Source: Paludibacterium paludis (GTDB lineage: Bacteria; Pseudomonadota; Gammaproteobacteria; Burkholderiales; Chromobacteriaceae). From it: DNA of 64,000 bases. The notes under the pieces are model-generated. The model was given only the letters and a program-made list of their open reading frames with translations, did no database searches and was not told where the DNA came from. Positions 18,486 to 27,492 of the stretch are shown here, one piece after another; the first letter of the stretch is position 1; every line of letters begins with the position of its first letter. The DNA lies in NCBI RefSeq assembly GCF_018802605.1, contig NZ_CP069161.1, positions 1,426,001 to 1,490,000 on the forward strand, in the 5' to 3' direction. The translations under genes and the position numbers were made by a program.

Positions 18486-19682
18486 TCAGGCGCGCCACAA
18501 GGTCGCGAGGAAACCGCTGCGCACGCCGCCCGCCGCGGCGTCGCTCGGTTCCTCGATACGATAGGCCGACTGGCGTGTCTCCCTGATCAACGGTTCGCCA
18601 TATGGCGGACCGTCGTTTTTTCTCAACGCGGCCACGCGCGGTGCGTTCGGCTTGCTGCCGCGCGCGATGACCACACCGATTTCCCCGTTAGCGAGCCGCA
18701 CGAAGCTGCCGGGCGGGTAGATGCCCATGCGCCGGATCAGTAATGTGGTGAAGGCGCTGTCGAATTCCGCATCCTTGCGCTGGTAAATCTGCCCCAATGC
18801 CGTGGCGGGCAGCATGGCCGCCCGGTACTTGCGTGGCGTGAGTTTGGCGCAGGCGATGTCCGCCATGTGCAGCAGATGCGCGGGTGGCAGTATCGCTTCC
18901 CGGGACAAACCAAAGGGATAGCCCCGGCCCGACCAGGATTCATGATGCGTTTGCACCAGGGTATGCCAGAATTCGTCCTGTACCCCGGCTTCGCGCAGGA
19001 TGGCCGAGCCGAGCAGCGGATGGCTGCGCACGCTTTCACGCTGATCGTGGCTGAGCGTATCCGACTGGGCGAACAGCGCGTTCTGTTCTTCGACCTGGGC
19101 GATGTTCATGGTGAGCGCCGCGGCGATCAGGGTCTGCCGGTGATTGTCGGGCAGGCTCATGGTGTCGGTCAGGACCGCGAGCAGGCTGGCGGTATGCAGA
19201 GCGTGGGCCGGGGCGTATTCGCCGAAGGGAACCAGAAAAATCGAGGCGATCAGGGCGTCCGGCTGGGCGCGGGCAAGGTGGCGCAAGGTATCGGCCAGTT
19301 CGCGGACGGCGGATTCGAAGCGCGGCATGGCCAGCGGATGGTGAAGCAAGCCGCGGGTGCGTCGCAGCAGATAGCGCATCTCATCGAGAATATAAACCCG
19401 TTCGCCGCCATTTTCGGTCCACACGCGGGGGGGCGGAAGCTCCTCCTCCGGCGCTTCGACATAACCCAGGGTGGCCAGACGGGCTTTCTGCTCGGACGTA
19501 AGCACGTAATGGCCGCGCTTGAGCAGCAAAAAGCCGTTGCGGGCATAAACATCGACCGGCAAGGAGCGGCCGACTTCCAGAAGAGAGGCCTCGATGCGGG
19601 CCGTTTTAAGGGGTGGGGCGTCGTCCTGGCTCATTGAACTGTATTTTTCCGACAATTTTGGTGAATCCGCTGTCGTGGACAT
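18486..19682 (-). CDS. Degenerate HD-GYP domain protein
   Basis: 398 residues, no membrane segment. Residues ~25-75 form an N-terminal domain with a LLLKRGHYVLTSEQKARLATL stretch often found in front of HD-GYP domains. The HD-GYP domain spans ~145-340: it retains RSHPLLGSAIL, THHESW-S-GRGYPFGL and MADIACAKLTPRKYRAAM, but the central HDxGK metal motif reads MNIAQ (in ALTMNIAQVEE), and the Asp of DGxGYP is Ser. Active members hydrolyse cyclic-di-GMP; loss of the HD pair suggests a non-catalytic binding or scaffold role. It is divergent from the SUOX-fold/hybrid-kinase pair. The start is either ATG 19682 or ATG 19634 (MSQDDAPP). Confidence 0.8.
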   Translation of the reverse strand: MSTTADSPKLSEKYSSMSQDDAPPLKTARIEASLLEVGRSLPVDVYARNGFLLLKRGHYVLTSEQKARLATLGYVEAPEEELPPPRVWTENGGERVYILDEMRYLLRRTRGLLHHPLAMPRFESAVRELADTLRHLARAQPDALIASIFLVPFGEYAPAHALHTASLLAVLTDTMSLPDNHRQTLIAAALTMNIAQVEEQNALFAQSDTLSHDQRESVRSHPLLGSAILREAGVQDEFWHTLVQTHHESWSGRGYPFGLSREAILPPAHLLHMADIACAKLTPRKYRAAMLPATALGQIYQRKDAEFDSAFTTLLIRRMGIYPPGSFVRLANGEIGVVIARGSKPNAPRVAALRKNDGPPYGEPLIRETRQSAYRIEEPSDAAAGGVRSGFLATLWRA

Positions 19683-19758
19683 CCTAGAATGTCATTATCG
19701 TGAGATACGCGCGCGCCGACAATGCCGCGATGAACCGTCAATGCAAAGGAGTCTCGTC

Positions 19759-20262
19759 ATGTCTCTCTTCACGGGAAAAACCGTCGCCCTGGTGGTGTGC
19801 CTGGCGTTGCCGTTTTCCGCTTGCGCGCTGGATAAGCCGGTGGGCAAACCGGTCCTGACCCTCAGCGGCAAAATCACCGTCCGCAATGAAACGGACAAGG
19901 CGGTGTTCGATATGGCCATGCTGGAAAAACTCCCTCAACGCAGTTTTTCCACCCATACCCCCTGGCACAAGGAAGCGCATACGTTCACCGGCCCCTTGCT
20001 CAAGGATGTGCTGGCGCAGGCCGGCGCGGAGGGGAAAAACCTCAAGGCTCTGGCGATCAATGATTACAAGACGCTGATTCCGGTCGAGGACGCCATGCGT
20101 TTTGACGTGATCATCGCGCGCCTGATGGACGGCAAACCGATGCCGGTTCGCGAAAAGGGGCCGCTTTTCATTATCTACCCGTTCGATTCGAGTGAGATGC
20201 TGCGTTCCGAACTTTACTACGGACGCTCCGCATGGCAACTGAAGGCTCTGATCATCGAATGA
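19759..20262 (+). CDS. Periplasmic SUOX-fold (molybdopterin-binding-like) protein without the Mo-ligand Cys
   Basis: 167 residues with a signal peptide (~1-24, ending FSACA; a lipoprotein lipobox is only weakly matched). The mature part resembles a short oxidoreductase molybdopterin-binding (sulfite-oxidase-fold) domain: TPWHKEAHTFTGPLLKDVLA, NDYKTLIPVEDA and the C-terminal GPLFIIYPFD region. There is no cysteine after the signal peptide, so the usual molybdenum thiolate ligand is missing and catalysis is unlikely. ATG 19759 is selected by AAAGGAG at 19745-19750; ATG 19741 precedes that signal. Its stop overlaps the hybrid-kinase start (ATGA), so a role as periplasmic input partner of that kinase is inferred. 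Confidence 0.75.
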   Translation: MSLFTGKTVALVVCLALPFSACALDKPVGKPVLTLSGKITVRNETDKAVFDMAMLEKLPQRSFSTHTPWHKEAHTFTGPLLKDVLAQAGAEGKNLKALAINDYKTLIPVEDAMRFDVIIARLMDGKPMPVREKGPLFIIYPFDSSEMLRSELYYGRSAWQLKALIIE

Positions 20263-22499
20263 AATTGCGTATTCCGGAGGGTGGGCTGCACTTCCGGAGT
20301 TTCCGCCGCTGGGTGATCGCGATCGTTCTTGCGCTGGTCTCTGTGTTTGTCGCCATCACCTGGCTGCAATTCCGCCAGTTCGGCCTGCTCAGCGGCACCG
20401 CGCAATTCAGGGATGACAATACCAGCTGGAGTTTTTACCAGCTGGAAAACGAAGCGCTGAAATTCCTGATCACCTCGCGTGAAGCGCTGGCAAGCCCCGA
20501 TGAGCCCGATATCGACGCGCTGACGGTGCGTTACGATATTCTGTATTCGCGGGTCGGTGTCGTTCAGCAAGGGCCGGGGCACCTGCTGATGGCCGGCGAT
20601 GCCGCCTACGAGGGTACGATCGCCCGTCTGATGGCGCTATTGGATGCCGAACAGGCGTATTTTGCCGAGCAGGGCGCCAAACGCCTGACACGCGCCCAGT
20701 TGGCCGGAATGACCGAGCGGCTCGCGGCGATGGGCGAGGAAATCCATGATCTGACCCTGTCGGCGACCGCGCGCGCGGCGGCCCGAATCGACGAGCGCAA
20801 TACGGCGATCCGCGATCAGGTCAAGGCGAGCCTCGCCCTGACTATTGTCCAGTGCCTGCTGATTTTCCTGTTCGCCTGGATCGCCATGCGGCAATTGCGC
20901 ATGCTGACACGCCGCCAGGAGCAACTGGAGACCCTGGCGCGGGAACTGGAGGAAAAGGGGCTTGAGGCCCGTCTCGCCAATCGCGCGAAAACCGCTTTCC
21001 TCGCCAATATGAGTCATGAGATCCGTACGCCGCTCAATGGCATGCTCGGCATGCTGGCACTGCTCAAGGACACGCCAACCAGCGCCGAGCAGGATGATCT
21101 GATCGATACGGCCCGGGAGGCCGCCGAACATTTGCTGTCGTTGCTGAACAATATTCTCGATTTGTCGCGCATGGAGTCGGCCAAGCTCGAGGTCGTGCCG
21201 ATACCAACGGATCTGCCGCTGCTGATCCGTCAGGTCGAGGGACTGATGACCCGTCAGGCGGTCGCCAAGGGGCTGATGATGACGGTGTCGGTGGACGGGA
21301 GTGTGCCGCAATGGGTGCAGGTCGATCCGACACGTCTGCGCCAGATCCTGTTCAATCTGCTGCACAATGCCATCAAGTTCACCGAGCGTGGCGCGGTCAT
21401 GCTCAATGTCGAGGCCTCGAAGCTCGGTGACGGGCGAGACGAAGTCCGGCTCATCGTCGCCGACACCGGAATCGGCATGGACGACGCCACGCGCCAGAGG
21501 CTGTTCCAGCGCTTCACCCAGGGCGATTCCTCGACCATGCGCCGGTATGGTGGCAGTGGCCTGGGACTGGAGATTTCCCGCAGTCTTGCGCGGCTGATGG
21601 ACGGGGACATTATTGTGCAAAGCGAAGAGGGGAAGGGCAGTGTGTTTACGGTGGCATTGCCGCTTTCCCATGCCGACGCTCCTGTATTCACCGATGTCCA
21701 GCCCGATGACAGTCCGCTTCCGGTTCGCGGGTTGTCGATTCTGGCGGCCGACGATAATCCGGTCAATCGCAAGTTTCTCGCCGGCATCCTCAAGAAACTC
21801 GGCCATCGGGTCCAGTTCGCCCAGCATGGCGCGGAAGCCGTGGCGCTGGCGGCCTGCGAGCCGTTCGATGTCATCCTGATGGATCTGCACATGCCGGTGA
21901 TGGACGGCATGGAGGCGCTGGCGGAAATCCGCCGGTTGCCGCCGCCGCTGTGCTCCGTGCCGGTGGTGGCCGTGACAGCCGATGCCTTCGCGGAAACGCG
22001 CGACCGGGTCATGGCCGCCGGAATGGACGGTTTTTTGAGCAAGCCCCTCGACGTGGAGGCGTGTCGGCGGGTTCTGGCCGAGTTGTGTTCCGCGGGCAGG
22101 GATGTCATGGACGTGGTCGACGCGCAGCCCGGTTCCTCCGATGGCGATGCGCCGCCGGCCTGGCTGGATGCGGCGACGGCCGGGGAGTTGCTGGAAGTGC
22201 TGGGGCGCGACAGCTATGCGGATCTCCTGGAGACGTTTTTCCGGGTGGAGAACCCGACAGCGGAGCTGGGCGAGGCTTTGTCCGGCGGCGACGTTGTCCG
22301 GCTCAGGGACAGGGCCCACGCGCTCAAGGGATCCGCGCTAAATCTTGGCTTGTCGGATATCGGAAATCTGGCCCGGGATATCGAGCAGGCGGCGCGTCAG
22401 GGCCGGATCGACGGAATCGAAGGGCGAATCGTCGCGCTCGGGGCGGCCTGGGATGACACCCTGGCCGCCGCCCGGCGCGACGGATGGATCGGCGGCTAG
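20259..22499 (+). CDS. Hybrid sensor histidine kinase (HisKA-HATPase-REC-HPt)
   Basis: 746 residues. Membrane helices at ~18-37 and ~190-210 flank a ~150-residue helical periplasmic sensor region. A coiled linker leads to HisKA with phospho-His253 (ANMSHEIRTPLNGML), HATPase_c (N box NLLHNAIKF ~366-374, G1 ADTGIGM, G2 GGSGLGLEIS ~431-440), a receiver domain with phospho-Asp542 (VILMDLHMPVMDG) and KP at ~595, and a C-terminal HPt domain with His687 (HALKGSALNLG). This is a complete four-step phosphorelay protein of BarA-like layout; the partner response regulator is not in the window. It is translationally coupled to the SUOX-fold gene and faces hrpA convergently with a four-base stop overlap. 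Confidence 0.92.
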   Translation: MKLRIPEGGLHFRSFRRWVIAIVLALVSVFVAITWLQFRQFGLLSGTAQFRDDNTSWSFYQLENEALKFLITSREALASPDEPDIDALTVRYDILYSRVGVVQQGPGHLLMAGDAAYEGTIARLMALLDAEQAYFAEQGAKRLTRAQLAGMTERLAAMGEEIHDLTLSATARAAARIDERNTAIRDQVKASLALTIVQCLLIFLFAWIAMRQLRMLTRRQEQLETLARELEEKGLEARLANRAKTAFLANMSHEIRTPLNGMLGMLALLKDTPTSAEQDDLIDTAREAAEHLLSLLNNILDLSRMESAKLEVVPIPTDLPLLIRQVEGLMTRQAVAKGLMMTVSVDGSVPQWVQVDPTRLRQILFNLLHNAIKFTERGAVMLNVEASKLGDGRDEVRLIVADTGIGMDDATRQRLFQRFTQGDSSTMRRYGGSGLGLEISRSLARLMDGDIIVQSEEGKGSVFTVALPLSHADAPVFTDVQPDDSPLPVRGLSILAADDNPVNRKFLAGILKKLGHRVQFAQHGAEAVALAACEPFDVILMDLHMPVMDGMEALAEIRRLPPPLCSVPVVAVTADAFAETRDRVMAAGMDGFLSKPLDVEACRRVLAELCSAGRDVMDVVDAQPGSSDGDAPPAWLDAATAGELLEVLGRDSYADLLETFFRVENPTAELGEALSGGDVVRLRDRAHALKGSALNLGLSDIGNLARDIEQAARQGRIDGIEGRIVALGAAWDDTLAAARRDGWIGG

Positions 22500-25400
22500 C
22501 GCGGCAGATCGTTCCAGACCTTCTGCAATCGCTTGAGCGACACCGGGTAGGGGGTCTTCAGTTCCTGGGCGAACAGCGAAACGCGCAGTTCCTCTATCTG
22601 CCAGCGGAACGCCAGCAGGGCTTCGGACGGCGTGTCTTCGCTGTTGACTCGGGCTTCCCAGCTATCCCACAACTGGCGGATCTCCTGAGCGCGCTGGCCA
22701 TCCCGTTGCGGATTGGCCGGTTGCTTGTCCATGCGCAACGCCATCGCTTTCATGTAACGGGGCAGTTGCGACAGCTGCGCCCAGGGCGTCGCCGCCAGGA
22801 ATCCCTTGTAGACCAGGCGGTCAAGCTGCAGCTTCAGATCGGCGCCGATGCGGTGGCGCGGCAGTTTCTGGCTTAGCGCATGGTATTCGGCGGCGATCTG
22901 CGCGAGATATTGCGTCACGGCCTGGGTCACCGCCGGCAGGCGGGTGCGGGCCCGGGACTTCTGGTCGTTGAAGGACTTCTCGTCGCGCGGCGGCTCGTCC
23001 TCGCCGATGAAGGCGCGGTCGCAGATGGCGTCCAGCGCGTCGCGCATCAACTCGTCGGCATTGCACACCCCGCGCAGTTGCAGGGCGATCTGGGTGATGC
23101 CGGGCAGACCTTTCCCAAGCTGTTTCATCTGCTCTTTGAGCTGCAGCTGCAGCAGCCTGACCACGCCGCGCCGATGCGCCGCGTCCGCCGCCTCGCGCGT
23201 ATCGAACAGGCGGATGGCGACCCGGTCGTCCTCCAGACTCAGCGCGGGGTAACCTGTCAGTTGCTGCCGTCCTCGGGCGAACTGCAGGCTTGCCGGCAAG
23301 GCTCCGAAATCCCAGGTTTTGACATCGTCGCGCTCGATATCGAGCGTGGTGTCGCGGAACGTCAGTTGGGCGGCCTGGCCGAACTGGCGCTGCAGTGCGC
23401 CAAGGTCCCGGCCCATGCCGATTTCCTGCTTGCCGTCGTCGATGACGCGGAAATTGCAACGCAGGTAGTCGGGCAAGCCATCGTCGGAAAAGTCGTCGAT
23501 GGTGACTTTCTGCCCGGTTTCTCGGCGGACGAATTCGGCCAGTTGCGGCAGCAGCGGCGCCGCGCGATCCGGTTCGGACGACAGAAAACGCGTGATGAAA
23601 TCCGGAACGGGCACGCAGGCGCGGCGCAGTTCCTTGCGCAGCGATTTGACGAGCGCCTGAAGTTTCTCCCGGAGCATGCCCGGCACCAGCCAGTCGAATG
23701 TCGCTTCGTCAAGCCGGTTGAGGATGGCCAGCGGCACATCGAGGGTCACGCCGTCCAGCACATGCCCGGGTTCGAACCGGTAGCGCAGGCGCAGTCGGCC
23801 GTCCACGTGCTCGAGCCATTCCGGGAACTGGTTTTCCGTGACGTGCTGCGCGGCGTGCCGCATCAGCTCTTCGCGGGTCATGAACAGCAGGCGCGGTTCG
23901 GTTTTCTCCGCCTCGGCGCGCCAGGCTTCGAAACCGGCCGCATCGACCACGTCCGCCGGCACGCGTTCGTTATAGAAGGCGAACAGCGCCTCTTCGTCGA
24001 CCAGCACGTCCTGGCGCCGGGCCTTGTGCTCGAGCTGCTCGACATCGCGGATGAGCTGCTGGTTGCGCTGGAAGAACGGGGCGCGGGTCGCGTAGTCCAT
24101 GGCCACCAGCGCGCCGCGGATGAACAGTTCGCGCGCCTCTTCGGGGGCGATGCGCCCGTAACTGACCGGGCGGCGAGGCACCAGCGTCAGTCCGTACAGG
24201 GTGACGCGCTCGCTGGCGACCACTTCGCCGCGGCTCTTTTCCCAGCGCGGCTCGAAGTAATGGCGCTTGATGAGGTGCGGCGCGAGCGATTCGATCCATT
24301 CCGGTTCGATCCGTCCGACACAGCGCGCGTAAAGGCGGCTGGTTTCGACCACCTCGGCGGCGACCAGCCACTTGGGCTTGCCTTTTTTCAGTCCCGAGCC
24401 GGGAAAAATCAGGAAATGGCTGCCGCGCGCGCCGAGGTACTCGTCGCTTTCCTGGGTTTTCATGCCGACATTGCCGATCAGGCCGGTCAGCAGCGCCTTG
24501 TGCAGGTTTTCGTAGTCGGCCGCCTCGCGCGCCTGGCGCTGTTTAGGGGTCAGGCCGGACAGATCGGCGGCGGGCGCCGGCGCGGTTTTCAGCCCCATCT
24601 CGTTGGCGATCTCGCGCAATTGCCCGTGCAGTTCGCGCCACTCGCGCATGCGCAGCCAGGACAGGAAATGCTCGTGACAGAGATTGACCACCTGACGGTT
24701 GGAGCTCTTGTGACGCAGCGCGTCGTCGAAGAAGTGCCACAGGTTCAAGTACCCGAGAAAATCCGAGCGCTCGTCGGCGAAGCGCGCCTGGGCCCGTTCG
24801 GCGGCGTCGCGCGCTTCGAAGGGGCGCTCGCGCGGATCCTGGATGGACAGCGCCGAAGCGATGATCAGCATCTGGTCGAGGCAGCCGCGCTCGGCGGCGG
24901 CGAGCAGCATGCGGCCCACGCGCGGGTCGACCGGAATGCGCGCGAGCTCCTTGCCGACCGGTGTCAGTTCGTTCTTGTCGTTGACGGCGCCCAGTTCGGT
25001 GAGCACCTGATAGCCGTCGGCGACGAGGCGCGAGGAGGGCGGTTCGATGAAGGGGAACTCGTCGACGCGCCCAAGGCGTAGCGATGCCATGCGCAGGATC
25101 ACCGCCGCGAGGTTGGAACGGACGATTTCCGGGTCGGTGAACGCCGGGCGGGCGGCGAAGTCCTCTTCGCTGTAAAGGCGCACGCAGATGCCGGCCTCGA
25201 CGCGGCCGCAACGGCCGGCCCGCTGGCGCGCGGCGGCCTGGGCGATCTTTTCGATCTGCAGCTGTTCGACCTTGGCGCGCGGGCTGTAGCGGTTGATGCG
25301 CGCCAGGCCGGTGTCGATCACATAGCGGATGCCCGGCACGGTCAGGGAGGTTTCGGCGACGTTGGTGGCGAGCACGATGCGCCGTCCGCCCGATGGCCGG

Positions 25401-26407
25401 AAAATCTTCTGCTGGTCCTCATGGCCCAGGCGCGCGAACAGCGGCAGGATCTCGTAGCCGTTCAGGCGCGCCTTGCGCAGCTTTTCCGCGGTTTCGCGGA
25501 TTTCCCGCTCCCCGGGCAGGAAAACCAGGATATCGCCCGGACCCTGGCGCGAAAGCTCGCCGGCCGCGTCGACCACGGCGTCTTCCATTTCCATTTCCCG
25601 CTCGTCCTCGTCGCGCTCTTCAAGCGGGCGATAGCGGATTTCCACCGGATAGGTGCGTCCCGAGACTTCGATCACCGGAGCGTTGTCGAAGTGTTTCGAG
25701 AAGCGTTCCGCATCGATCGTGGCCGAGGTGATGATGATTTTCAGGTCGGGGCGGCGCGGCAGCAACTGCTTGAGGTAGCCCAGCATGAAGTCGATATTGA
25801 GGCTGCGCTCGTGCGCTTCGTCGATGATGATCGTGTCGTAGGCTTCCAGATAGCGGTCGGTCTGGGTTTCCGCCAGCAAAATGCCGTCGGTCATCAGTTT
25901 GACGACGCTGCGTTCGGACAAGCGGTCGGTGAAGCGGACCTTGAAGCCGACGTGTTCGCCGAGCTCCGAGCCGAGTTCCTGGGCGATGCGCGCCGCCACG
26001 GAGCGCGCGGCAAGGCGCCGCGGCTGGGTGTGGCCGATCAGCCCATGAATGCCGCGTCCCAGTTCCAGGCAGATTTTGGGCAGCTGGGTGGTTTTGCCCG
26101 ACCCGGTTTCGCCGCACACGATGGTGACCTGATGCCGGGCGATGGTATCGCGGATCGTTTCGCGTTTCTGATTGACCGGCAGATCCTGATCGAAAGTGGG
26201 GACGGGCAGGGCGGCGCGGCGCGCCTGAACGCGCGAAACCGAGCGCTCGATGCGCGCGGTGATGTCGGCGAGCAGCCGGTCGTGCGGAGCGTTCTTGCGA
26301 AGTTTGTCCTCAAGATCCCGGATCAGGCGCCGGATCGGATGGCGATCGCGCAGCAGGCAGTCCGCGAGGGCGGACTTGAACGCGGCGACGGGGTGGGAAG
26401 CGGTCAT
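22496..26407 (-). CDS. hrpA: ATP-dependent RNA helicase HrpA
   Basis: 1303 residues, the usual full length. DEAH-box helicase acting on mRNA and implicated in rescue of stalled ribosomes. Walker A GETGSGKT at residues 99-106, DEAH at 196-199 with SAT motif III (TSATIDAERF) following, motif VI QRAGRCGR, then the helicase-associated domain, OB-fold and a long C-terminal DUF3418 region. Start ATG 26407 gives MTASHPVAAFKSALADCLL. An extended -10 (TG-G-TATACT) lies 36-41 bases upstream. Confidence 0.95.
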   Translation of the reverse strand: MTASHPVAAFKSALADCLLRDRHPIRRLIRDLEDKLRKNAPHDRLLADITARIERSVSRVQARRAALPVPTFDQDLPVNQKRETIRDTIARHQVTIVCGETGSGKTTQLPKICLELGRGIHGLIGHTQPRRLAARSVAARIAQELGSELGEHVGFKVRFTDRLSERSVVKLMTDGILLAETQTDRYLEAYDTIIIDEAHERSLNIDFMLGYLKQLLPRRPDLKIIITSATIDAERFSKHFDNAPVIEVSGRTYPVEIRYRPLEERDEDEREMEMEDAVVDAAGELSRQGPGDILVFLPGEREIRETAEKLRKARLNGYEILPLFARLGHEDQQKIFRPSGGRRIVLATNVAETSLTVPGIRYVIDTGLARINRYSPRAKVEQLQIEKIAQAAARQRAGRCGRVEAGICVRLYSEEDFAARPAFTDPEIVRSNLAAVILRMASLRLGRVDEFPFIEPPSSRLVADGYQVLTELGAVNDKNELTPVGKELARIPVDPRVGRMLLAAAERGCLDQMLIIASALSIQDPRERPFEARDAAERAQARFADERSDFLGYLNLWHFFDDALRHKSSNRQVVNLCHEHFLSWLRMREWRELHGQLREIANEMGLKTAPAPAADLSGLTPKQRQAREAADYENLHKALLTGLIGNVGMKTQESDEYLGARGSHFLIFPGSGLKKGKPKWLVAAEVVETSRLYARCVGRIEPEWIESLAPHLIKRHYFEPRWEKSRGEVVASERVTLYGLTLVPRRPVSYGRIAPEEARELFIRGALVAMDYATRAPFFQRNQQLIRDVEQLEHKARRQDVLVDEEALFAFYNERVPADVVDAAGFEAWRAEAEKTEPRLLFMTREELMRHAAQHVTENQFPEWLEHVDGRLRLRYRFEPGHVLDGVTLDVPLAILNRLDEATFDWLVPGMLREKLQALVKSLRKELRRACVPVPDFITRFLSSEPDRAAPLLPQLAEFVRRETGQKVTIDDFSDDGLPDYLRCNFRVIDDGKQEIGMGRDLGALQRQFGQAAQLTFRDTTLDIERDDVKTWDFGALPASLQFARGRQQLTGYPALSLEDDRVAIRLFDTREAADAAHRRGVVRLLQLQLKEQMKQLGKGLPGITQIALQLRGVCNADELMRDALDAICDRAFIGEDEPPRDEKSFNDQKSRARTRLPAVTQAVTQYLAQIAAEYHALSQKLPRHRIGADLKLQLDRLVYKGFLAATPWAQLSQLPRYMKAMALRMDKQPANPQRDGQRAQEIRQLWDSWEARVNSEDTPSEALLAFRWQIEELRVSLFAQELKTPYPVSLKRLQKVWNDLPR

Positions 26408-26442
26408 GGAAGTCTAAAGAGCGGTGCGTTCGTAAAAGCCGA

Positions 26443-26448
26443 AGTATA
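26443..26448 (-). promoter_or_regulatory. Extended -10 element of hrpA
   Basis: Minus-strand TGGTATACT contains TATACT at 26448-26443 with the TG extension; no good -35 is visible. A start about 29 bases before the hrpA ATG is predicted. Confidence 0.4.
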
Positions 26449-26470
26449 CCACTGTCCGGCCGGGTATTTC

Positions 26471-26500
26471 TTGGGGTATCGGGAGCTGGAAGGCTACACT
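26471..26500 (+). promoter_or_regulatory. Possible promoter of the GFA-family gene
   Basis: TTGGGG (26471-26476), an 18-base spacer and TACACT (26495-26500) lie ~50 bases before the ATG at 26552. This is a moderate match to the housekeeping promoter. Confidence 0.35.
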
Positions 26501-26551
26501 GGCATTATGGGAGACCGTGTCCGCCCGCTGCCCTGATCGAGGAGCCCGACC

Positions 26552-27031
26552 ATGATGACGTTCCTGACCGGCCGCTGTCTGTGCGGCGCCATCCACTATC
26601 GGGTGTCCGGGCCGCCCCTGACGGTCGACCATTGTCATTGCGCCAGTTGCCGCAAGGCCAGCGGCGCCCCGTTCGTCACCTGGTTCACGGCGAGGGCGTT
26701 CGATGTGGACTGGCGCGGCGCGCCGCTCGCCTGGTATGTCTCTTCAGTGGGGGCGGAAAGGGGGTTTTGCGGGCGCTGCGGCTCCACGCTGGCTTATCGC
26801 CATGACGCGGAACCCGAGGAAATCGACATCACGGTCGCCACGCTCGATCATCCGCAGTCCCTGACTCCTGAGCACCACCTTTGCTGGCGCGAACACCTGC
26901 CGTGGGTCGAACCGGACACGCTCGGGCGACTGCCGCTGTTCGAGGGAACCAAGGACAACGCCATCTACCGGCAGACCCGCCGTCACAGCAGGGGTGACTC
27001 CGACGTGACGATGCCGTCCTCGTCGGCGTAG
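26552..27031 (+). CDS. GFA-family (CENP-V/glutathione-dependent formaldehyde-activating-like) protein
   Basis: 159 residues with the Mss4-like zinc fold of the GFA family: [12 protein letters not shown] near residue 8, [20 protein letters not shown] at ~25-44 and FCGRCGST at ~70-77 supply the seven to eight cysteines that bind zinc. The founding member was described as promoting S-hydroxymethylglutathione formation, but most members, including this one, have no proven substrate. The last 49 bases overlap the 3' end of rraA on the opposite strand, so the C-terminal ~15 residues are encoded antisense to another gene. Confidence 0.85.
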   Translation: MMTFLTGRCLCGAIHYRVSGPPLTVDHCHCASCRKASGAPFVTWFTARAFDVDWRGAPLAWYVSSVGAERGFCGRCGSTLAYRHDAEPEEIDITVATLDHPQSLTPEHHLCWREHLPWVEPDTLGRLPLFEGTKDNAIYRQTRRHSRGDSDVTMPSSSA

Positions 27032-27465
27032 AGCCAGTGCCCGGGGACGAAACGGACGCCGGCGAACACCACCTGAACATCGCTTTCCCCGCCGCCGCGC
27101 TTCACGGATTTGAGCGGATGGGTGGCCAGTGCGCGCACGCCAAGCGGCAATGCGGCAAGCGCGACCGAGTCGCGGATGCAGCCATTGATGACCACGCCCG
27201 CCCAGCCATTTTTCACGCCAAGCTCGCCCAGCTGGTCGCCCAGCAGCGCGCAGCGCAGCGAACCGCCTCCGTCCACCACCAGCACGCGTCCGCGTCCCGC
27301 TTCGGAGAGCCGTTCGCGCACCAGCGAGTTGTCCTCGAACAGCTTGAGCGTGGCGATCTCGCCGCAAAAGCGCGGCCGTCCGCCAAAACGCAGGAAAACC
27401 GGACTGGCGATACCCAGCTTCTCGGAGAAGGCATCGCACAGATCGCTGGTCATGAATTCCGTCAT
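26983..27465 (-). CDS. rraA: RraA family: RNase E inhibitor / 4-hydroxy-4-methyl-2-oxoglutarate aldolase
   Basis: 160 residues with the RraA fold: TSDLCDAF at the N-terminus, [21 protein letters not shown] (glycine-rich ligand loop) at ~60-80 and [19 protein letters not shown]. In E. coli RraA inhibits RNase E; many homologues are class II HMG/CHA aldolases, with conserved Arg and Asp in the GCIRD loop, both kept here. The two activities cannot be told apart from sequence. An excellent AAGGAGGAGGT precedes the ATG at 27465. It lies 27 bases downstream of the degQ-type protease gene on the same strand and may be cotranscribed with it. Confidence 0.9.
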   Translation of the reverse strand: MTEFMTSDLCDAFSEKLGIASPVFLRFGGRPRFCGEIATLKLFEDNSLVRERLSEAGRGRVLVVDGGGSLRCALLGDQLGELGVKNGWAGVVINGCIRDSVALAALPLGVRALATHPLKSVKRGGGESDVQVVFAGVRFVPGHWLYADEDGIVTSESPLL

Positions 27466-27492
27466 CGTTACCTCCTCCTTGCCGTCACCGGG

